Shown: positions 19,545 through 32,004, counted from the stretch's first letter. The stretch: DNA of 64,000 nucleotides from Dickeya aquatica (GCF_900095885.1 NZ_LT615367.1:2232001-2296000), one strand, 5' to 3'. Made by a program: numbers and translations. The notes: a model not told the origin generated them from the letters alone.

Positions 19545-20597
19545 ATGGCTTTTAGAATCGCACCCTCACCGTTCACCCATAATCGCCAGTCAACACGCAC
19601 CATCATGCGATGGGTGCTGTTTGCCTGCGTGCCAGGCATCGCCGCACAGGCCTGGTTTTTTGGTTATGGCAACCTCATTCAAATTGCGCTGGCATGTATC
19701 ACCGCACTTATCGCCGAATCCGTGACACTGTCACTGAGAAAGCGTCCGGTGCTGGAAACCCTGCAAGATAATTCCGCCCTGCTCACCGCCGTCCTGCTTG
19801 GCGTGAGCCTGCCGCCGCTGACACCCTGGTGGATGGTGGTGCTCGGCACACTGTTTGCGATTATTGTTGCCAAACAGGTGTACGGTGGCCTCGGCCAGAA
19901 CCCGTTTAACCCGGCCATGATAGGTTACGTGGTGTTGCTTATCTCGTTTCCGGTGCAGATGACCAGTTGGTTGCCCGCCACCGGGCTACAGGCTGCCCCA
20001 TTCGGTTTCAGCGAGGCTCTCATGGCTATTTTTACCGGCCATGGCAGTAGCGGCCAGCCTGTGCAGCAGATGCTTCAGGCCGTGGACGGCATCAGCCAGG
20101 CAACACCGCTGGATGCCTTTAAAACCGGGTTACGCAGCGGGCACCCGGCCGAGGCGCTGGTGCCATCGTCATTATTCACAAACATGCACAGTGGCGCAGG
20201 CTGGCAGTGGGTCAACCTCGGCTTTTTAGCCGGTGGGGTGTTGATGCTGCTGGTGCGGGTCATTCACTGGCAGATCCCGCTCAGTTTCTTGCTGGTTTTG
20301 GCCTTAAGTTCACAGGCTGGGGTGTTTTTCCACCCCGAAATCAGCGCACCACCGCTGCTGCATCTGTTCTCCGGTGCCACCATGCTGGGGGCATTTTTTA
20401 TCGCCACCGATCCGGTCACCGCCTCAACCACTCCAAAAGGCCGGCTGATTTTCGGTGCCCTGATAGGTTTACTGGTATGGCTTATCCGAACCTATGGCGG
20501 CTATCCCGACGGGGTGGCTTTTGCCGTTTTGCTGGCCAACATCACGGTGCCGCTGATTGATTATTTCACCAAGCCACGCGCTTATGGGCACGCTTAA
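19545..20597 (+). CDS. rsxD: Electron transport complex subunit RsxD, covalent flavoprotein
   Basis: 350-residue membrane subunit (E. coli 352) whose ATG follows the rsxC stop without a gap. About ten hydrophobic segments; [23 protein letters not shown] and [21 protein letters not shown] are NqrB/RnfD family blocks. [10 protein letters not shown] places Thr187, the residue that carries covalently bound FMN in this family, at the same number as in E. coli. It forms the membrane core with RsxA, RsxE and RsxG. Confidence 0.95.
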   Translation: MAFRIAPSPFTHNRQSTRTIMRWVLFACVPGIAAQAWFFGYGNLIQIALACITALIAESVTLSLRKRPVLETLQDNSALLTAVLLGVSLPPLTPWWMVVLGTLFAIIVAKQVYGGLGQNPFNPAMIGYVVLLISFPVQMTSWLPATGLQAAPFGFSEALMAIFTGHGSSGQPVQQMLQAVDGISQATPLDAFKTGLRSGHPAEALVPSSLFTNMHSGAGWQWVNLGFLAGGVLMLLVRVIHWQIPLSFLLVLALSSQAGVFFHPEISAPPLLHLFSGATMLGAFFIATDPVTASTTPKGRLIFGALIGLLVWLIRTYGGYPDGVAFAVLLANITVPLIDYFTKPRAYGHA

Positions 20598-20606
20598 GGA
20601 CAGGTT

Positions 20607-21239
20607 ATGTTGCTGACTACCATGCGCCGCCACGCGACCACGCTGGCGCTATTTGCTGCCATCACCACCGGCCTGACCGCGCTGGTCAACGCGCTGACGG
20701 AACACACCATCGCCCAGCAGGTCATTACCCAGCAACGCGCATTGCTGGCACAAGTGCTGCCTGCCGACCGTTACACCAACGACTTACTGGGGGAATGCTA
20801 TCAGATAACCGATGCGGCATTAGGCTCCGCCTCCACACATCGGGTTTATATCGCCCGCCGCGATGGTGAACCTGTCGCAGCCGCGCTGGAAAGCACCGCC
20901 CCCGACGGCTACTCCGGTGCCATACACCTGCTGATTGGCGCAGATTTTCAGGGCAATGTGCTGGGCGTGCGGGTGACCGAACATCATGAAACGCCGGGGC
21001 TGGGCGACAAAATCGACATTCGCATTTCTGAATGGATACGCCATTTTAGTGGTAAAACCGTGCAGGGGCCGAATGACAGTCGCTGGGCGGTGAAAAAAGA
21101 CGGGGGCCAGTTCGACCAGTTTACCGGGGCAACTATCACACCACGGGCCGTGGTCAATGCGGTAAAACGCGGCGCATTGTGGCTACACACGCTGCCACCA
21201 CAGTTATCACACCTGCAACCGTGTGGAGACAAGTCATGA
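20607..21239 (+). CDS. rsxG: Electron transport complex subunit RsxG, covalent flavoprotein
   Basis: 210 residues (E. coli 206). One N-terminal membrane helix (about 12-30) anchors a periplasmic domain. The flavin attachment motif is TGATI with Thr176, preceded by [20 protein letters not shown] is another family block. It starts nine bases after rsxD, and its TGA overlaps the ATG of rsxE (ATGA). Confidence 0.94.
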   Translation: MLLTTMRRHATTLALFAAITTGLTALVNALTEHTIAQQVITQQRALLAQVLPADRYTNDLLGECYQITDAALGSASTHRVYIARRDGEPVAAALESTAPDGYSGAIHLLIGADFQGNVLGVRVTEHHETPGLGDKIDIRISEWIRHFSGKTVQGPNDSRWAVKKDGGQFDQFTGATITPRAVVNAVKRGALWLHTLPPQLSHLQPCGDKS

Positions 21240-21940
21240 GTCAGACCAAAGAACTGATAATACAAGGATTGTGGAAAAACAACTCGGCGCTGGTGCAGTT
21301 GCTGGGCCTGTGTCCATTACTGGCGATCACCTCCACGGCAACCAACGCGCTCGGGTTGGGCTGGGCTACCACCCTGGTGTTAGCCTGCACCAACTTTGCC
21401 GTCTCGGCACTGCGCCGCTGGGTGCCCGGGGAAATCCGCATTCCGATTTACGTCATGCTGATAGCATCCGTGGTCACTATCGTACAGATGTTGATCAACG
21501 CCTATGCCTATGGCCTCTATCAATCACTGGGGATTTTTATTCCACTGATTGTGACAAACTGTATTGTGATTGGCCGGGCGGAAGCTTTCGCCTCAAAGAA
21601 CCCGGTTCTGCCCTCCACACTGGATGGCCTGTTTATGGGGTTAGGTGCCACCAGCGCGCTGTTTGTGCTCGGTGCCATGCGAGAGATACTGGGTAACGGC
21701 ACGCTGTTTGATGGAGCCGACCTGCTGCTGGGCAGTTGGGCACGCGTGCTGCGCGTTGAAATCATCCAGATGGATTCCCCTTTCCTCTTGATGATCCTGC
21801 CACCGGGCGCATTTATCGGGCTTGGCCTGCTGCTGGCGATAAAACATCTTATTGATGAACGGCTCAGGCAGCGGCGTACCCGTACTGTGCGCACCGCCTT
21901 ACCCTATTCGCCTCACTCTGCGGTGCAGCCTCATGAATAA
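21236..21940 (+). CDS. rsxE: Electron transport complex subunit RsxE
   Basis: 234-residue membrane subunit homologous to RsxA, with six hydrophobic segments. [29 protein letters not shown] and [22 protein letters not shown] mirror the two Cys-bearing segments of RsxA, consistent with the pseudosymmetric pair that binds one iron-sulfur centre between them. The ATG at 21236 overlaps the rsxG stop; the longer frame to 21179 is an extension inside rsxG. It ends eight bases inside nth. Confidence 0.94.
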   Translation: MSQTKELIIQGLWKNNSALVQLLGLCPLLAITSTATNALGLGWATTLVLACTNFAVSALRRWVPGEIRIPIYVMLIASVVTIVQMLINAYAYGLYQSLGIFIPLIVTNCIVIGRAEAFASKNPVLPSTLDGLFMGLGATSALFVLGAMREILGNGTLFDGADLLLGSWARVLRVEIIQMDSPFLLMILPPGAFIGLGLLLAIKHLIDERLRQRRTRTVRTALPYSPHSAVQPHE

Positions 21941-22568
21941 AGAAAAGCGTACCGCTATTTTACGCCGCCTGCGGGAAAACAACCCACACCCGACGACAGA
22001 GCTGGTGTTCAGTTCACCATTTGAGTTACTGATTTCGGTGCTGCTCTCTGCACAGGCAACCGATGTCAGCGTCAATAAAGCCACCGCCAGGCTTTATCCT
22101 GTCGCTAACACCCCCGAGACTCTGCTGGCTCTGGGCGTTGAAGGCGTTAAAAGTTATATCAAAACCATCGCCTTTTTAACAGCAAAGCGGGAAAACATCA
22201 TCAAGACGTGTCGGATCCTGCTCGATAAACATCAGGGATGTGTACCGGAAGATCGTGCCGCGCTGGAAGCGTTACCGGGCGTCGGGCGTAAAACAGCCAA
22301 TGTGGTGCTCAATACCGCCTTCGGTTGGCCGACTATCGCCGTCGATACCCATATTTTCCGCGTCTGTAATCGCACCGGCTTTGCACCCGGTAAAACGGTA
22401 GAACAGGTGGAGGAGAAACTGCTGAAATCGGTGCCGGCCGAATTTAAAATTGACTGCCACCACTGGCTCATTCTGCATGGTCGCTACACCTGTGTTGCCC
22501 GTAAACCACGCTGCGGAGCCTGCCTGATTGAAGACCTGTGCGAGTTCAAAGAAAAGGTAGATATTTAA
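21933..22568 (+). CDS. nth: Endonuclease III, DNA glycosylase/AP lyase
   Basis: Base-excision repair enzyme for oxidised pyrimidines, 211 residues, the E. coli length. The helix-hairpin-helix [13 protein letters not shown] holds catalytic Lys120, and VDTHIFRV holds Asp138. Cys187, Cys194, Cys197 and Cys203 form the Fe4S4 site (C-x6-C-x2-C-x5-C). It is the last gene of the rsx operon, its start overlapping the rsxE end by eight bases, so it is co-translated with rsxE. In E. coli the dipeptide permease gene follows nth; here cysB does. Confidence 0.97.
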   Translation: MNKEKRTAILRRLRENNPHPTTELVFSSPFELLISVLLSAQATDVSVNKATARLYPVANTPETLLALGVEGVKSYIKTIAFLTAKRENIIKTCRILLDKHQGCVPEDRAALEALPGVGRKTANVVLNTAFGWPTIAVDTHIFRVCNRTGFAPGKTVEQVEEKLLKSVPAEFKIDCHHWLILHGRYTCVARKPRCGACLIEDLCEFKEKVDI

Positions 22569-22600
22569 CGTCTCATCTGCCGGTAATGTCATCTACCACA

Positions 22601-22636
22601 TACGCTAAGGGCGGGGTTTCCCCCGCCCTTAGCGTA
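22601..22636. terminator. Perfect 16-bp inverted repeat between nth and cysB
   Basis: TACGCTAAGGGCGGGG and its exact complement flank a four-base loop. nth and cysB converge on it, so it probably blocks transcription or protects 3' ends from both sides, but neither side has a T run. Confidence 0.6.
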
Positions 22637-22678
22637 TCGATGGTGACGTTTACCTCAGCGGCGATTTGAATGCCAGTA

Positions 22679-23988
<1,310 letters not shown>

Positions 23989-26586
23989 TTAACGCTCACT
24001 TTCAACCCATTTACCGTCAACATAAAACGCAGACCAGCCCGTCGCTTTCCCCTCTTTTTCCGAAGAGATGTACTGCTGCTTGGTTTTTCGGCTAAAACGC
24101 ACCAGCGTTTTATTGCCCGCCGGGTCACTCACCGGAGCCTGCGCCAGATAACGCAATTTCTCTGGCAGCCGGTCTTGAAAACGCACCAGCTCTTCCACCA
24201 GCGGTGCACGGGTTTCACGCGATTTGGGGAAAGTGTTCGCAGCCAGAAAAACGCCTGCGGCACCATCACGTAGCACAAAATACGCCTCTGATTTTTCGCA
24301 CGGTAATTCCGGTAATGGCACCGGATCTTCTTTCGGTGGAGCCACCTCGCCATTGCGCAAAATTTTACGGGTATTGCCACAGCTCTCAAGGGTACAGGCC
24401 ATGTACTTACCAAAGCGCCCCATTTTCAGGTGCATATCGGAGCCGCATTTTTCGCACTCCACCACCGGGCCGTCATACCCTTTCAGACGAAATTCGCCCT
24501 GCTCGATTTCATAACCATCGCAGGATGGGTTGTTACCACACACATGCAATTTACGCTGGTTATCGATCAGGTAGCTGTCCATCGCCGTCCCACATTTGGC
24601 GCAACGACGACGGGCAAGCAGCGCGTTGGTTTCTGCCTCATCGCCTTCCAGCACATTCAGCACTTCCGCTTCCGGGATCAGGTTAATGGTGGTTTTGCAG
24701 CGCTCTTTCGGCGACAGTGCATAACCTGAGCAACCAAGAAAAACCCCGGTACTGGCCGTACGGATCCCCATTTTTCGGCCACAGGTCGGGCAATCGATAC
24801 TGGTGAGTATCATCTGATTTGGCTTCATGCCACCGGCCTCAGGATCCAGCCCGGCGGTTTCCAGTTGCTGGCTGAACTCAGCGAAAAACTCATCCAGCAC
24901 GGCTTTCCACTCCGCCTGATTATTCGCCACCAAATCCAGACTGTTTTCCATCCGAGCGGTGAAATCATAATTCATCAGCTCGCGGAAATTGTCCTCCAGA
25001 CGGTCGGTAACAATTTCGCCCATTTTCTCTGCATAGAAACGGCGATTCTCCACCCGAACATAACCACGATCCTGCACGGTGGAAATGATTGCAGCATAAG
25101 TAGACGGACGACCAATACCCCGTTTTTCCAGCTCTTTTACCAGTGACGCTTCGCTGTAGCGCGCAGGCGGTTTGGTAAAATGCTGGCTGGGAAGCAATTT
25201 ATCCAGCACCATCACCTGGCCAATCTCAATGGCTGGCAGCGTGCGGTCTTCATCGCTTTTGCGCAACGCCGGCATCACGCGCGTCCAGCCATCAAAACGC
25301 AAGGTGCGACCTTTGGCACGCAATTGGTAGTCAGCGGCACTGACCACCAGGGTGGTCGAATCATACTGTGCGGGTGTCATCTGGCAGGCCACGAACTGAC
25401 GCCAGATAAGCTGATACAGCTTCTGGGCATCCGCTTCCATGTCTTTAAGCCCCTCAGCCAGCACCTTCACATCCGATGGACGAATGGCTTCATGTGCTTC
25501 CTGAGAGTTTTCTTTACTGGTGTAAATGTTAGGCTCTTGCGGTAAATAGCGGTTGCCGAATTCGCTCTGGATATAGTCACGCGCCATACTGAGCGCATCC
25601 TGACTCAGGTTGGTGGAGTCAGTACGCATGTAGGTAATATGGCCCGCTTCATACAACCGTTGCGCCATCATCATGGTTTTCTTCACACCAAAGCCCAGGC
25701 GCGTACTGGCAGCCTGCTGCAAGGTGGAGGTAATAAAAGGCGCGCCCGGTTTGCTGCTGGTGGGTTTATCTTCTCGCTCGGTGACGGCATAACCGGCCTG
25801 CGAAAGCAGGCTGAGCGCCGCCTGAGTTTGCGCCTCATTGACCGGGCGAAATGGCTTGCCAAGGTGGTGAGTGACTTGCATCTGCAAGGGCACATCGCCC
25901 GCCTGCAAATCCGCATGCAATTCCCAATACTCTTGTGGCACAAACGCCTTAATTTCGCGTTCGCGCTCCACCACCAAACGCACGGCAACCGACTGCACCC
26001 GGCCAGCAGACAGGCCGCGCGCTATTTTTTTCCACAGCAGCGGGGAAACCATATACCCCACGACGCGATCCATAAATCGACGCGCCTGCTGCGCATTGAC
26101 ACGGCTAATGTTCAGTTCACCTGGGTGTTCAAATGCCTGACGAATGGCATTCTTGGTTATCTCATTGAACACCACACGACTAAAACGCGTTTCATCACCA
26201 CCGATAATTTCCCGCAGGTGCCAGGCAATGGCTTCCCCTTCGCGGTCAAGGTCGGTTGCGAGATAAACATGATCGGCACTTTCTGCCAGCGCTTTGAGCT
26301 CAGAGACAACCTTTTCTTTCCCCGGCAAAATCTCATAGTGCGCCTGCCAGTCATGGTACGGGTCAACCCCCATGCGGTTTACCAGCGCGGTGCGCTCATC
26401 TTTTTTAACCGCTTTTTTGGGTTTCTCCCCACTGGCATCGCTTTTCTTGCTCACGGCAGCCGAACCACTGGTGGGCAAGTCACGCACATGCCCCACGCTG
26501 GATTTCACCACGTAGTCATTGCCAAGGTACTTGTTAATCGTTTTGGCTTTAGCCGGGGACTCGACGATAACGAGAGCTTTACCCAT
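23989..26586 (-). CDS. topA: DNA topoisomerase I
   Basis: 865 residues, the same length as E. coli TopA; relaxes negative supercoils. The Toprim domain spans about residues 3-150 ([20 protein letters not shown] with its catalytic Glu, and [15 protein letters not shown] with the acidic triad). The active-site Tyr is in [12 protein letters not shown] near residue 319, in agreement with E. coli Tyr319. The C-terminal third has Cys4 zinc-binding repeats (CPTCGRKMG...C, CAKCG...C, CEKCGSDM...C) and ends in a basic tail. It is transcribed alone; the 441 bases upstream presumably hold several promoters as in E. coli. Confidence 0.97.
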   Translation of the reverse strand: MGKALVIVESPAKAKTINKYLGNDYVVKSSVGHVRDLPTSGSAAVSKKSDASGEKPKKAVKKDERTALVNRMGVDPYHDWQAHYEILPGKEKVVSELKALAESADHVYLATDLDREGEAIAWHLREIIGGDETRFSRVVFNEITKNAIRQAFEHPGELNISRVNAQQARRFMDRVVGYMVSPLLWKKIARGLSAGRVQSVAVRLVVEREREIKAFVPQEYWELHADLQAGDVPLQMQVTHHLGKPFRPVNEAQTQAALSLLSQAGYAVTEREDKPTSSKPGAPFITSTLQQAASTRLGFGVKKTMMMAQRLYEAGHITYMRTDSTNLSQDALSMARDYIQSEFGNRYLPQEPNIYTSKENSQEAHEAIRPSDVKVLAEGLKDMEADAQKLYQLIWRQFVACQMTPAQYDSTTLVVSAADYQLRAKGRTLRFDGWTRVMPALRKSDEDRTLPAIEIGQVMVLDKLLPSQHFTKPPARYSEASLVKELEKRGIGRPSTYAAIISTVQDRGYVRVENRRFYAEKMGEIVTDRLEDNFRELMNYDFTARMENSLDLVANNQAEWKAVLDEFFAEFSQQLETAGLDPEAGGMKPNQMILTSIDCPTCGRKMGIRTASTGVFLGCSGYALSPKERCKTTINLIPEAEVLNVLEGDEAETNALLARRRCAKCGTAMDSYLIDNQRKLHVCGNNPSCDGYEIEQGEFRLKGYDGPVVECEKCGSDMHLKMGRFGKYMACTLESCGNTRKILRNGEVAPPKEDPVPLPELPCEKSEAYFVLRDGAAGVFLAANTFPKSRETRAPLVEELVRFQDRLPEKLRYLAQAPVSDPAGNKTLVRFSRKTKQQYISSEKEGKATGWSAFYVDGKWVESER

Positions 26587-27027
26587 AATATATTGTTACC
26601 TACTGAATTCTTTGAAAAAAGAAGAAATTTTTAGCAACTTGTTCTGCTTTTCCAGCCGCTGCTGCCTGAATCATCATGGTTGCAGGAAAATCATTATGTC
26701 TGTCGTGGTTCCTCGGTGCTCCGCACGACTCACCACGTTGCAACCCTATGATAATCCAGAATTATTCTTGCGCTGCCACATCACATCTAACCCGCTATTG
26801 GCACTCGGCGCAACGCATTTATTTCGCTTGACGATGCAAAATCCCACACTCTACCTGATAAATAACACCACGCAACCTAATTAGCATGTAAAACCGGTTT
26901 TCGCCAGCCTATGCCATTCAGCCATCAGGATTTAACGACGCTGAAAATCAGTGGGTTTGCGATATTTTCATCGACAGCGCTACAATAGCCCCCACCACTC
27001 AAAGGGTATTTTCCGGAGAAAAAAACC
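26587..27027. promoter_or_regulatory. Control region between topA and yciN
   Basis: The genes diverge from this segment, so it should hold the topA promoters (minus strand) and the yciN promoter (plus strand). Runs of A and T near 26600-26650 are topA-proximal. I could not pick individual promoters with confidence and see no gene. Confidence 0.5.
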
Positions 27028-27318
27028 ATGCCTGAGTCAACCCCTTCACAAGACCATGTGACAGACATCAACACAGAAAAAAAACCGATTACACGCCATG
27101 CGCTGCTGCTGGAAGCCAACGCGTTAATCAAAAGTCATGAAGCGTATCTCGCAGGTATGATGGCCGATGATGTCGTGCAAAAAAATGACGTACTGGTCTT
27201 TCGCGGCGACTATTTTCTCGATAAAGACGGGCTGCCCACCGTGAAAACCACGGCAGTATTCAACATGTTCAAACACCTCGCGCATGTGTTATCAGAGAAG
27301 TACCAACTGATTGATTAA
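27028..27318 (+). CDS. yciN: YciN family protein
   Basis: A 96-residue cytoplasmic protein matching E. coli YciN (83 residues) from [19 protein letters not shown] to the end, with the strongly conserved [12 protein letters not shown] and [20 protein letters not shown]. The N-terminal 15 residues are extra and polar. ATG at 27028 has a GGAGA site seven bases upstream, so this start is well supported. Function is not known; position next to topA is the same as in E. coli. Confidence 0.9.
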   Translation: MPESTPSQDHVTDINTEKKPITRHALLLEANALIKSHEAYLAGMMADDVVQKNDVLVFRGDYFLDKDGLPTVKTTAVFNMFKHLAHVLSEKYQLID

Positions 27319-27374
27319 TCACGCCAGTCAGGCCTGGCATTCACGCCATGCGCCGCATCATCATCCTGAAGGCA

Positions 27375-27402
27375 CAAAAAAGCCCGTCGAAACGGGCTTT
27401 TT
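27375..27402. terminator. Bidirectional terminator between yciN and sohB
   Basis: AAAAAGCCCGT and ACGGGCTTTTT form a symmetric stem with A and T tracts on both sides, serving the convergent yciN and sohB. Confidence 0.9.
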
Positions 27403-27423
27403 GTCACTGACATGCACGGAACA

Positions 27424-28485
27424 TCATGGTAACGGATGATGACCACGCTGCCACCAGCGCAACATCACCCGTTCCAGCGCATCACCGGCGCTCCCCGTTA
27501 GCCTGTCCATCAGACGTTTACGGCGGGTATAACGCACGGCCAGCACCTCGTGGGTTTCCATTTCCGCAATCAGCAAATCGTCGCTGGTTCCAATTGCATC
27601 CACCAACCCCATCTCTTTTGCCTGTAAACCGAACCAATGCTCTCCGGTGGCAACAGACTCGATATCGAGCGAAGGCCGCATGTCACTGACAAACTGCTTA
27701 AATAGCTGATGGGTTTCATTTAACTCTTCACGAAACTTCTCCCGGCCTTCGTCGGTATTTTCACCAAACAACGTCAATGTCCGTTTATATTGCCCGGCGG
27801 TGTGCAACTCCACGTCAATCTCTTTGCTTTTCAGCAAGCGGTTAAAGTTCGGGATCTGCGCCACTACGCCGATTGACCCGACAATGGCAAAAGGCGCAGA
27901 CACAATACGGTCAGCGACACAGGCCATCATATAACCGCCGCTGGCCGCGACTTTATCTACCGCGACGGTCAGACGAATGCCACGCTGGCGAAAACGCTGA
28001 AGCTGCGAGGCCGCCAAACCATAGCCATGTACCACGCCACCGGGGCTTTCGAGCCGAAGCAGCACTTCATCTTCCGGGCGCGCGACAGCGAGGACGGCCG
28101 AAACTTCCTCACGCAGAGAACTCACCTCTCCCGCATCCATACTGCCGTTAAAATCGAGCACATACAGGCATGGTTTGGCTGATTTTTCTTCGCCACGCTT
28201 CGCGCGTTTTTTTTCCTGTTTGGCGGTTTCTTTCTCTTCTTTTTTCTGTTTTTTCTCCAGCAGGCTGCGCACCGCATCATTCATTGCAGCAGACTGTATC
28301 TCCTGCCGCATTTCACGGTATTGTTCGCCCAGATTAATTACCTGCAACTCGCCTTTACGGTGGCGTTTACGCTGCGTCATCCCGACGGTCAGCACCACCA
28401 GCGCGCCAATGGCAACGACAAGGGTGACGACTTTGGCCAGGAATAAACCATACTGAGAAAGTAATTCCACAAATACCGCCTTCAT
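27424..28485 (-). CDS. sohB: Inner-membrane S49 family peptidase SohB
   Basis: 353 residues (E. coli 349). An N-terminal membrane helix (about 12-35) is followed by a charged Lys/Glu coiled segment (75-105) and the S49/SppA-like protease domain with LESPGGVVHGYG and VDKVAASGGYMMACVADRI. Ser182 in ASGGY is the likely nucleophile and Lys234 in GQYKRTLTLF the general base of the Ser-Lys dyad. SohB was found in E. coli as a suppressor of a degP mutant; its substrates are poorly defined. Single gene, diverging from yciK. Confidence 0.94.
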   Translation of the reverse strand: MKAVFVELLSQYGLFLAKVVTLVVAIGALVVLTVGMTQRKRHRKGELQVINLGEQYREMRQEIQSAAMNDAVRSLLEKKQKKEEKETAKQEKKRAKRGEEKSAKPCLYVLDFNGSMDAGEVSSLREEVSAVLAVARPEDEVLLRLESPGGVVHGYGLAASQLQRFRQRGIRLTVAVDKVAASGGYMMACVADRIVSAPFAIVGSIGVVAQIPNFNRLLKSKEIDVELHTAGQYKRTLTLFGENTDEGREKFREELNETHQLFKQFVSDMRPSLDIESVATGEHWFGLQAKEMGLVDAIGTSDDLLIAEMETHEVLAVRYTRRKRLMDRLTGSAGDALERVMLRWWQRGHHPLP

Positions 28486-28749
28486 TGACTAATGTGAGAT
28501 ATAACGTTGATTCTTCAACAACGACTACGGCTACGGCGCGCGCCGTCAGTTCACTAAGCTAACGTATGACGAACGCGATGGCGATGATCTTCATACAGAA
28601 ATTGAACTTTCCGCTGCTTTTTCCCGCAACATCTGTGAGAAAGCCGGAGCCTCTGATTGAAAACACCTATTGTTTCAGGCATAACCCTGTGATGGTGGTT
28701 TTTCCCTGCGCCATTTTTCATGCCAGCCATACAGCCAGAGGACTCCATT

Positions 28750-29511
28750 TTGCACTACCAACCTAAACATGACCTGCTACAACACCGCATTATTCTGGTC
28801 ACCGGTGCCGGTGACGGTATCGGCCGCGAAGCCGCGCTGACCTACGCACGATACGGCGCACAACTGGTGTTATTAGGCCGAACCGAAAGCAAGCTGCACG
28901 AGGTGGCGCAGCGCATCCTGCAAACGGGGGGGACTCAAAGCCTGATAATCCCCTGTGACATGCTGACGGCCAGCCAGGAGGATTTTGCCCAACTGGCCAG
29001 ACAGATTGAGCACACGCTGCCGCACCTTGACGGCGTACTGCACAACGCAGGCTTACTGGGCGATGTGCGGCCAATGGCTGAACAATTGCCACAGCACTGG
29101 CATCAGGTGATGCAGGTGAACGTCAATGCCACCTTTATGCTGACACAGGTTTTGCTGCCGCTATTACTCAAGTCGGCCAGCCCGTCACTGGTGTTCACCA
29201 GTTCCAGCGTAGGCCGCCAGGGTCGCGCCAACTGGGGCGCTTACTCGGTATCGAAATTTGCAACCGAGGGTATGATGCAAGTGCTGGCTGAAGAGTATCG
29301 CCAGCGCAACCTGCGGGTTAACTGCATCAATCCCGGCGGCACTCGCACCGCCATGCGGGCTGCGGCCTTTCCCGATGAAGACCCGGCAAAGCTTAAAACT
29401 CCGGCTGATATCATGCCGCTCTACCTCTACTTGATGGGGGATGACAGCCGTCGCAAAACGGGGATGAGCTTTGATGCCCAGCCGGGTCGCAAACCCGGCC
29501 CAGCCGTCTAA
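28750..29511 (+). CDS. yciK: Short-chain dehydrogenase YciK
   Basis: 253-residue SDR-family oxidoreductase matching E. coli YciK (252). The cofactor motif TGAGDGIG is at residues 18-25, HNAGLLGD follows, and SSSVGRQGRANWGAYSVSKFA holds the catalytic Ser, Tyr and Lys. I favour a TTG start at 28750 because the protein then begins MHYQPKHDLL like E. coli and AGAGGA stands nine bases upstream; an ATG at 28720 would add ten residues and has no site. Substrate is unknown. It is followed after 27 bases by btuR on the same strand. Confidence 0.92.
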   Translation: MHYQPKHDLLQHRIILVTGAGDGIGREAALTYARYGAQLVLLGRTESKLHEVAQRILQTGGTQSLIIPCDMLTASQEDFAQLARQIEHTLPHLDGVLHNAGLLGDVRPMAEQLPQHWHQVMQVNVNATFMLTQVLLPLLLKSASPSLVFTSSSVGRQGRANWGAYSVSKFATEGMMQVLAEEYRQRNLRVNCINPGGTRTAMRAAAFPDEDPAKLKTPADIMPLYLYLMGDDSRRKTGMSFDAQPGRKPGPAV

Positions 29512-29538
29512 CCCGCACGTTTTAGGGAGATAACAGTA

Positions 29539-30129
29539 ATGAGTGACGATCGCCACCAACAGCGCCAGCAGCGCCTCAAAGAGCACGTCGATGCCCGTAT
29601 CGCGGCGGCTACCGAGCAGCGCGGGATCCTGATGGTCTTTACCGGCAATGGCAAAGGCAAAACCACGGCCGCCTTCGGCACCGTCACGCGCGCCGTCGGC
29701 CACGGATTACGCGCAGGCGTCATCCAATTTATTAAAGGGGAGTGGCCGAACGGCGAGAAAGCCCTGTTACAACAGCACGGTGTGGAATTTCAGGTTATGG
29801 CTACCGGCTTTACCTGGGAAACCCAGAGCCGCCAAACCGATACCGAGGCGGCATCACTCGTCTGGCAACACGGATTACGTATGCTGGCAGACCCGACGCT
29901 GGATCTCGTCGTGCTCGATGAACTGACCTATATGATAAGTTACGATTATTTGCCGCGTCAGGCCGTTATTGATGCATTAAAACAACGTCCGGCGCACCAG
30001 AGCGTGATTATTACTGGCCGGGGTTGCCATCGTGATTTACTGGAACTGGCCGATACCGTGACGGAAATGCGGGCGCAAAAACATGCCTTTGATGCCGGAA
30101 TTCAGGCACAGCAAGGTATTGACTGGTAA
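29539..30129 (+). CDS. btuR: Cob(I)alamin/corrinoid adenosyltransferase BtuR
   Basis: 196 residues, the E. coli length. It transfers the adenosyl group from ATP to reduced corrinoids in adenosylcobalamin synthesis and salvage. The P-loop GNGKGKTTA is at residues 36-44; IQFIKGEWPNGEK, VVLDELTYMISYDYL and ITGRGCHRDLLELADTVTEM are family blocks. AGGGAG upstream gives a good ribosome binding site. Likely co-transcribed with yciK, an arrangement also seen in E. coli. Confidence 0.95.
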   Translation: MSDDRHQQRQQRLKEHVDARIAAATEQRGILMVFTGNGKGKTTAAFGTVTRAVGHGLRAGVIQFIKGEWPNGEKALLQQHGVEFQVMATGFTWETQSRQTDTEAASLVWQHGLRMLADPTLDLVVLDELTYMISYDYLPRQAVIDALKQRPAHQSVIITGRGCHRDLLELADTVTEMRAQKHAFDAGIQAQQGIDW

Positions 30130-30140
30130 AAGACCCATAA

Positions 30141-30167
30141 AAAAACCCTCACTACTGTGAGGGTTTG
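30141..30167. terminator. Bidirectional terminator between btuR and rluB
   Basis: AAACCCTCAC and GTGAGGGTTT form a stem with four-base loop. Seven A residues on the left give a T run for the minus-strand rluB; btuR ends only a few bases to the left. Confidence 0.85.
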
Positions 30168-30215
30168 CGTCACAACCATCAGGCAACAGGCCATCATGCC
30201 TGCAATTACCGCGGT

Positions 30216-31106
30216 TTAACCGTTACGTTTTGGCGCGCTGCGGCGGCCAGCCGCCGGGCGATGGGTCGCCCCAACCTGGCTGTGGCGTTTAACCGCACGG
30301 CGGATTTGATTGGCCTTCACACGGCGACGTTCACGTTCGACCGGCAATTTACTCACCGTCTCCGGTGACAGTTGCACCAGCTCACGCAGGTAGTTCACAT
30401 CCGTCAGGTTCATTTCCATCCAGCCGCCACGCGGCAGACCTTTCGGCAGGTGGATATCACCGTAACGTACCCGGATAAGGCGGCTAACCTGCACCTCAAC
30501 CGCTTCCCACAGGCGGCGCACTTCACGATTACGGCCCTCAGTAAGCGTGACGTTATACCACTGGTTAAGCCCTTCGCCGCCCTGATAGCGAATGGAACGG
30601 AAAGCGGCAGGGCCATCTTCCAGTTGCACCCCTTTGCTGAGCTGGCGAACTTTATCATCGCCAACTTCACCAAACACGCGTACCGCATACTCGCGTTCCA
30701 CCTCACGGCTTGGGTGCATCAGGCGGTTAGCCAGCTCACCATCGGTGGTGAACAGTAATAATCCGGAGGTGTTCACATCCAGTCGCCCAACAGCAACCCA
30801 GCGTGAACCCTGAATGCGCGGCAATCGGTCAAAGACCGTTGGCCGCCCTTCCGGGTCGCTGCGGGTGCACAATTCACCTTCGGGTTTGTAATACATTAAT
30901 ACGCGACAGACATTTTCTTCGCTTTCACGCACCGAAACCACATGGCCGTCGATACGGATTTTGGTCGCACGGGTCACTTCAACGCGGTCACCCAGTGTCG
31001 CTATTTTACCGTCAACGCTGATGCGCCCGGCTTCAATCATACTTTCAATTTCGCGGCGAGAACCGTGACCTGCACGCGCCAGCACTTTTTGCAATTTTTC
31101 GCTCAT
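30216..31106 (-). CDS. rluB: 23S rRNA pseudouridine(2605) synthase RluB
   Basis: 296 residues (E. coli 291). An S4 RNA-binding domain (residues 3-60, [21 protein letters not shown]) precedes the RsuA/RluB-type catalytic domain with [17 protein letters not shown], in which Asp110 is the nucleophile, and [14 protein letters not shown]. The tail is basic and variable ([16 protein letters not shown]). Start at ATG 31106 with AGAGG upstream; 21 more residues in the longer frame are not family-like. It modifies U2605 of 23S rRNA. Confidence 0.94.
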   Translation of the reverse strand: MSEKLQKVLARAGHGSRREIESMIEAGRISVDGKIATLGDRVEVTRATKIRIDGHVVSVRESEENVCRVLMYYKPEGELCTRSDPEGRPTVFDRLPRIQGSRWVAVGRLDVNTSGLLLFTTDGELANRLMHPSREVEREYAVRVFGEVGDDKVRQLSKGVQLEDGPAAFRSIRYQGGEGLNQWYNVTLTEGRNREVRRLWEAVEVQVSRLIRVRYGDIHLPKGLPRGGWMEMNLTDVNYLRELVQLSPETVSKLPVERERRRVKANQIRRAVKRHSQVGATHRPAAGRRSAPKRNG

Positions 31107-31228
31107 CGAGCAGCCTCTGAGTGTCGCCTTCCCAGGCGTCGGTAGGATGCCAGCGTGACTGGAAATCACGCCAACTCATCTTAAAATAAATCTATCTAAA
31201 AATAAGCAGTTACAACGCTGTCGCGCAT

Positions 31229-31249
31229 TATAGCCCGAACCGGGCTATT
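31229..31249. terminator. Small hairpin between yciO and rluB
   Basis: ATAGCCCG and CGGGCTAT pair across a three-base loop, with TTTG on one side. It may end yciO on the minus strand; the T run there is weak. Confidence 0.45.
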
Positions 31250-31267
31250 TGTATGCCAAATGTTACG

Positions 31268-31888
31268 TTACAGAAACGGGGTCACATCACCGGTGCCTTC
31301 GCGCACCACCACCGGTGCCGATTCGGTTAAATCGATAACGGTTGTCGGCTGCTGGCCAAGAAAACCACCGTGAATCACCAGATCGACCAGTTTGCCAAGG
31401 CGATCCTGAATTTCTTCCGGGTCAGACTCCGCAAAATCATTGCCCGGCAGCATCAAAGTAGTGGACATCAGCGGCTCATTGAGCGCGGCCAGCAAAGCCA
31501 GGGCTATCGGGTTGGATGGCACACGCATACCAATGGTTTTGCGTTTGTCATTCATCAACCGACGCGGAACCTCTTTGGTGGCTTTGAGAATGAAGGTGTA
31601 ATTACCCGGCGTATTGTTTTTCATCAGCCGAAACGCCGTGTTATCGACATAGGCATAGGACGACAGCTCCGACAGATCGCGGCACATCAGCGTAAAATGG
31701 TGGTTTTGATCGAGCTGACGAATGCGGCAGATGCGCTCCATCGCTGACTTATCTTCCAGCTTACACCCCAACGCATACCCGGAATCCGTCGGATAGACAA
31801 TCACCCCGCCTTTATTGAGGATCTCCACACTCTGGGTTATCAAGCGTGGTTGTGGATTCTGCGGGTGAATATAGAAAAACTGACTCAT
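31268..31888 (-). CDS. yciO: YciO, Sua5/YrdC-fold protein
   Basis: 206 residues, as in E. coli YciO. The Sua5/YrdC/YciO fold is marked by IVYPTDSGYALGCKLEDK, the RIRQLDQNHHFTLMCRDL block and KTIGMRVPSNPIALALL. Relatives make threonylcarbamoyl-adenylate for tRNA t6A, but E. coli YciO does not replace YrdC well and its role is not settled. It lies downstream of rnm on the same strand with 116 bases between and upstream of rluB. Confidence 0.92.
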   Translation of the reverse strand: MSQFFYIHPQNPQPRLITQSVEILNKGGVIVYPTDSGYALGCKLEDKSAMERICRIRQLDQNHHFTLMCRDLSELSSYAYVDNTAFRLMKNNTPGNYTFILKATKEVPRRLMNDKRKTIGMRVPSNPIALALLAALNEPLMSTTLMLPGNDFAESDPEEIQDRLGKLVDLVIHGGFLGQQPTTVIDLTESAPVVVREGTGDVTPFL

Positions 31889-32004
31889 GCTACATCCTCT
31901 GCCTCATGAAAACACACCGCACATTGGCGGCGCGTAACGCCAGCGGGCTCTGTTCTAACAGCATTGAACAGCATTATTTAACCGTTGCCTTTCACTGCGG
32001 TGGT

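Noticed and set aside
25639..26634. Open frame of 331 codons on the plus strand opposite topA
   Set aside because: It lies wholly antisense to a full-length, well-conserved topoisomerase gene; long antisense frames are common in GC-rich coding DNA, and the product shows no family pattern.
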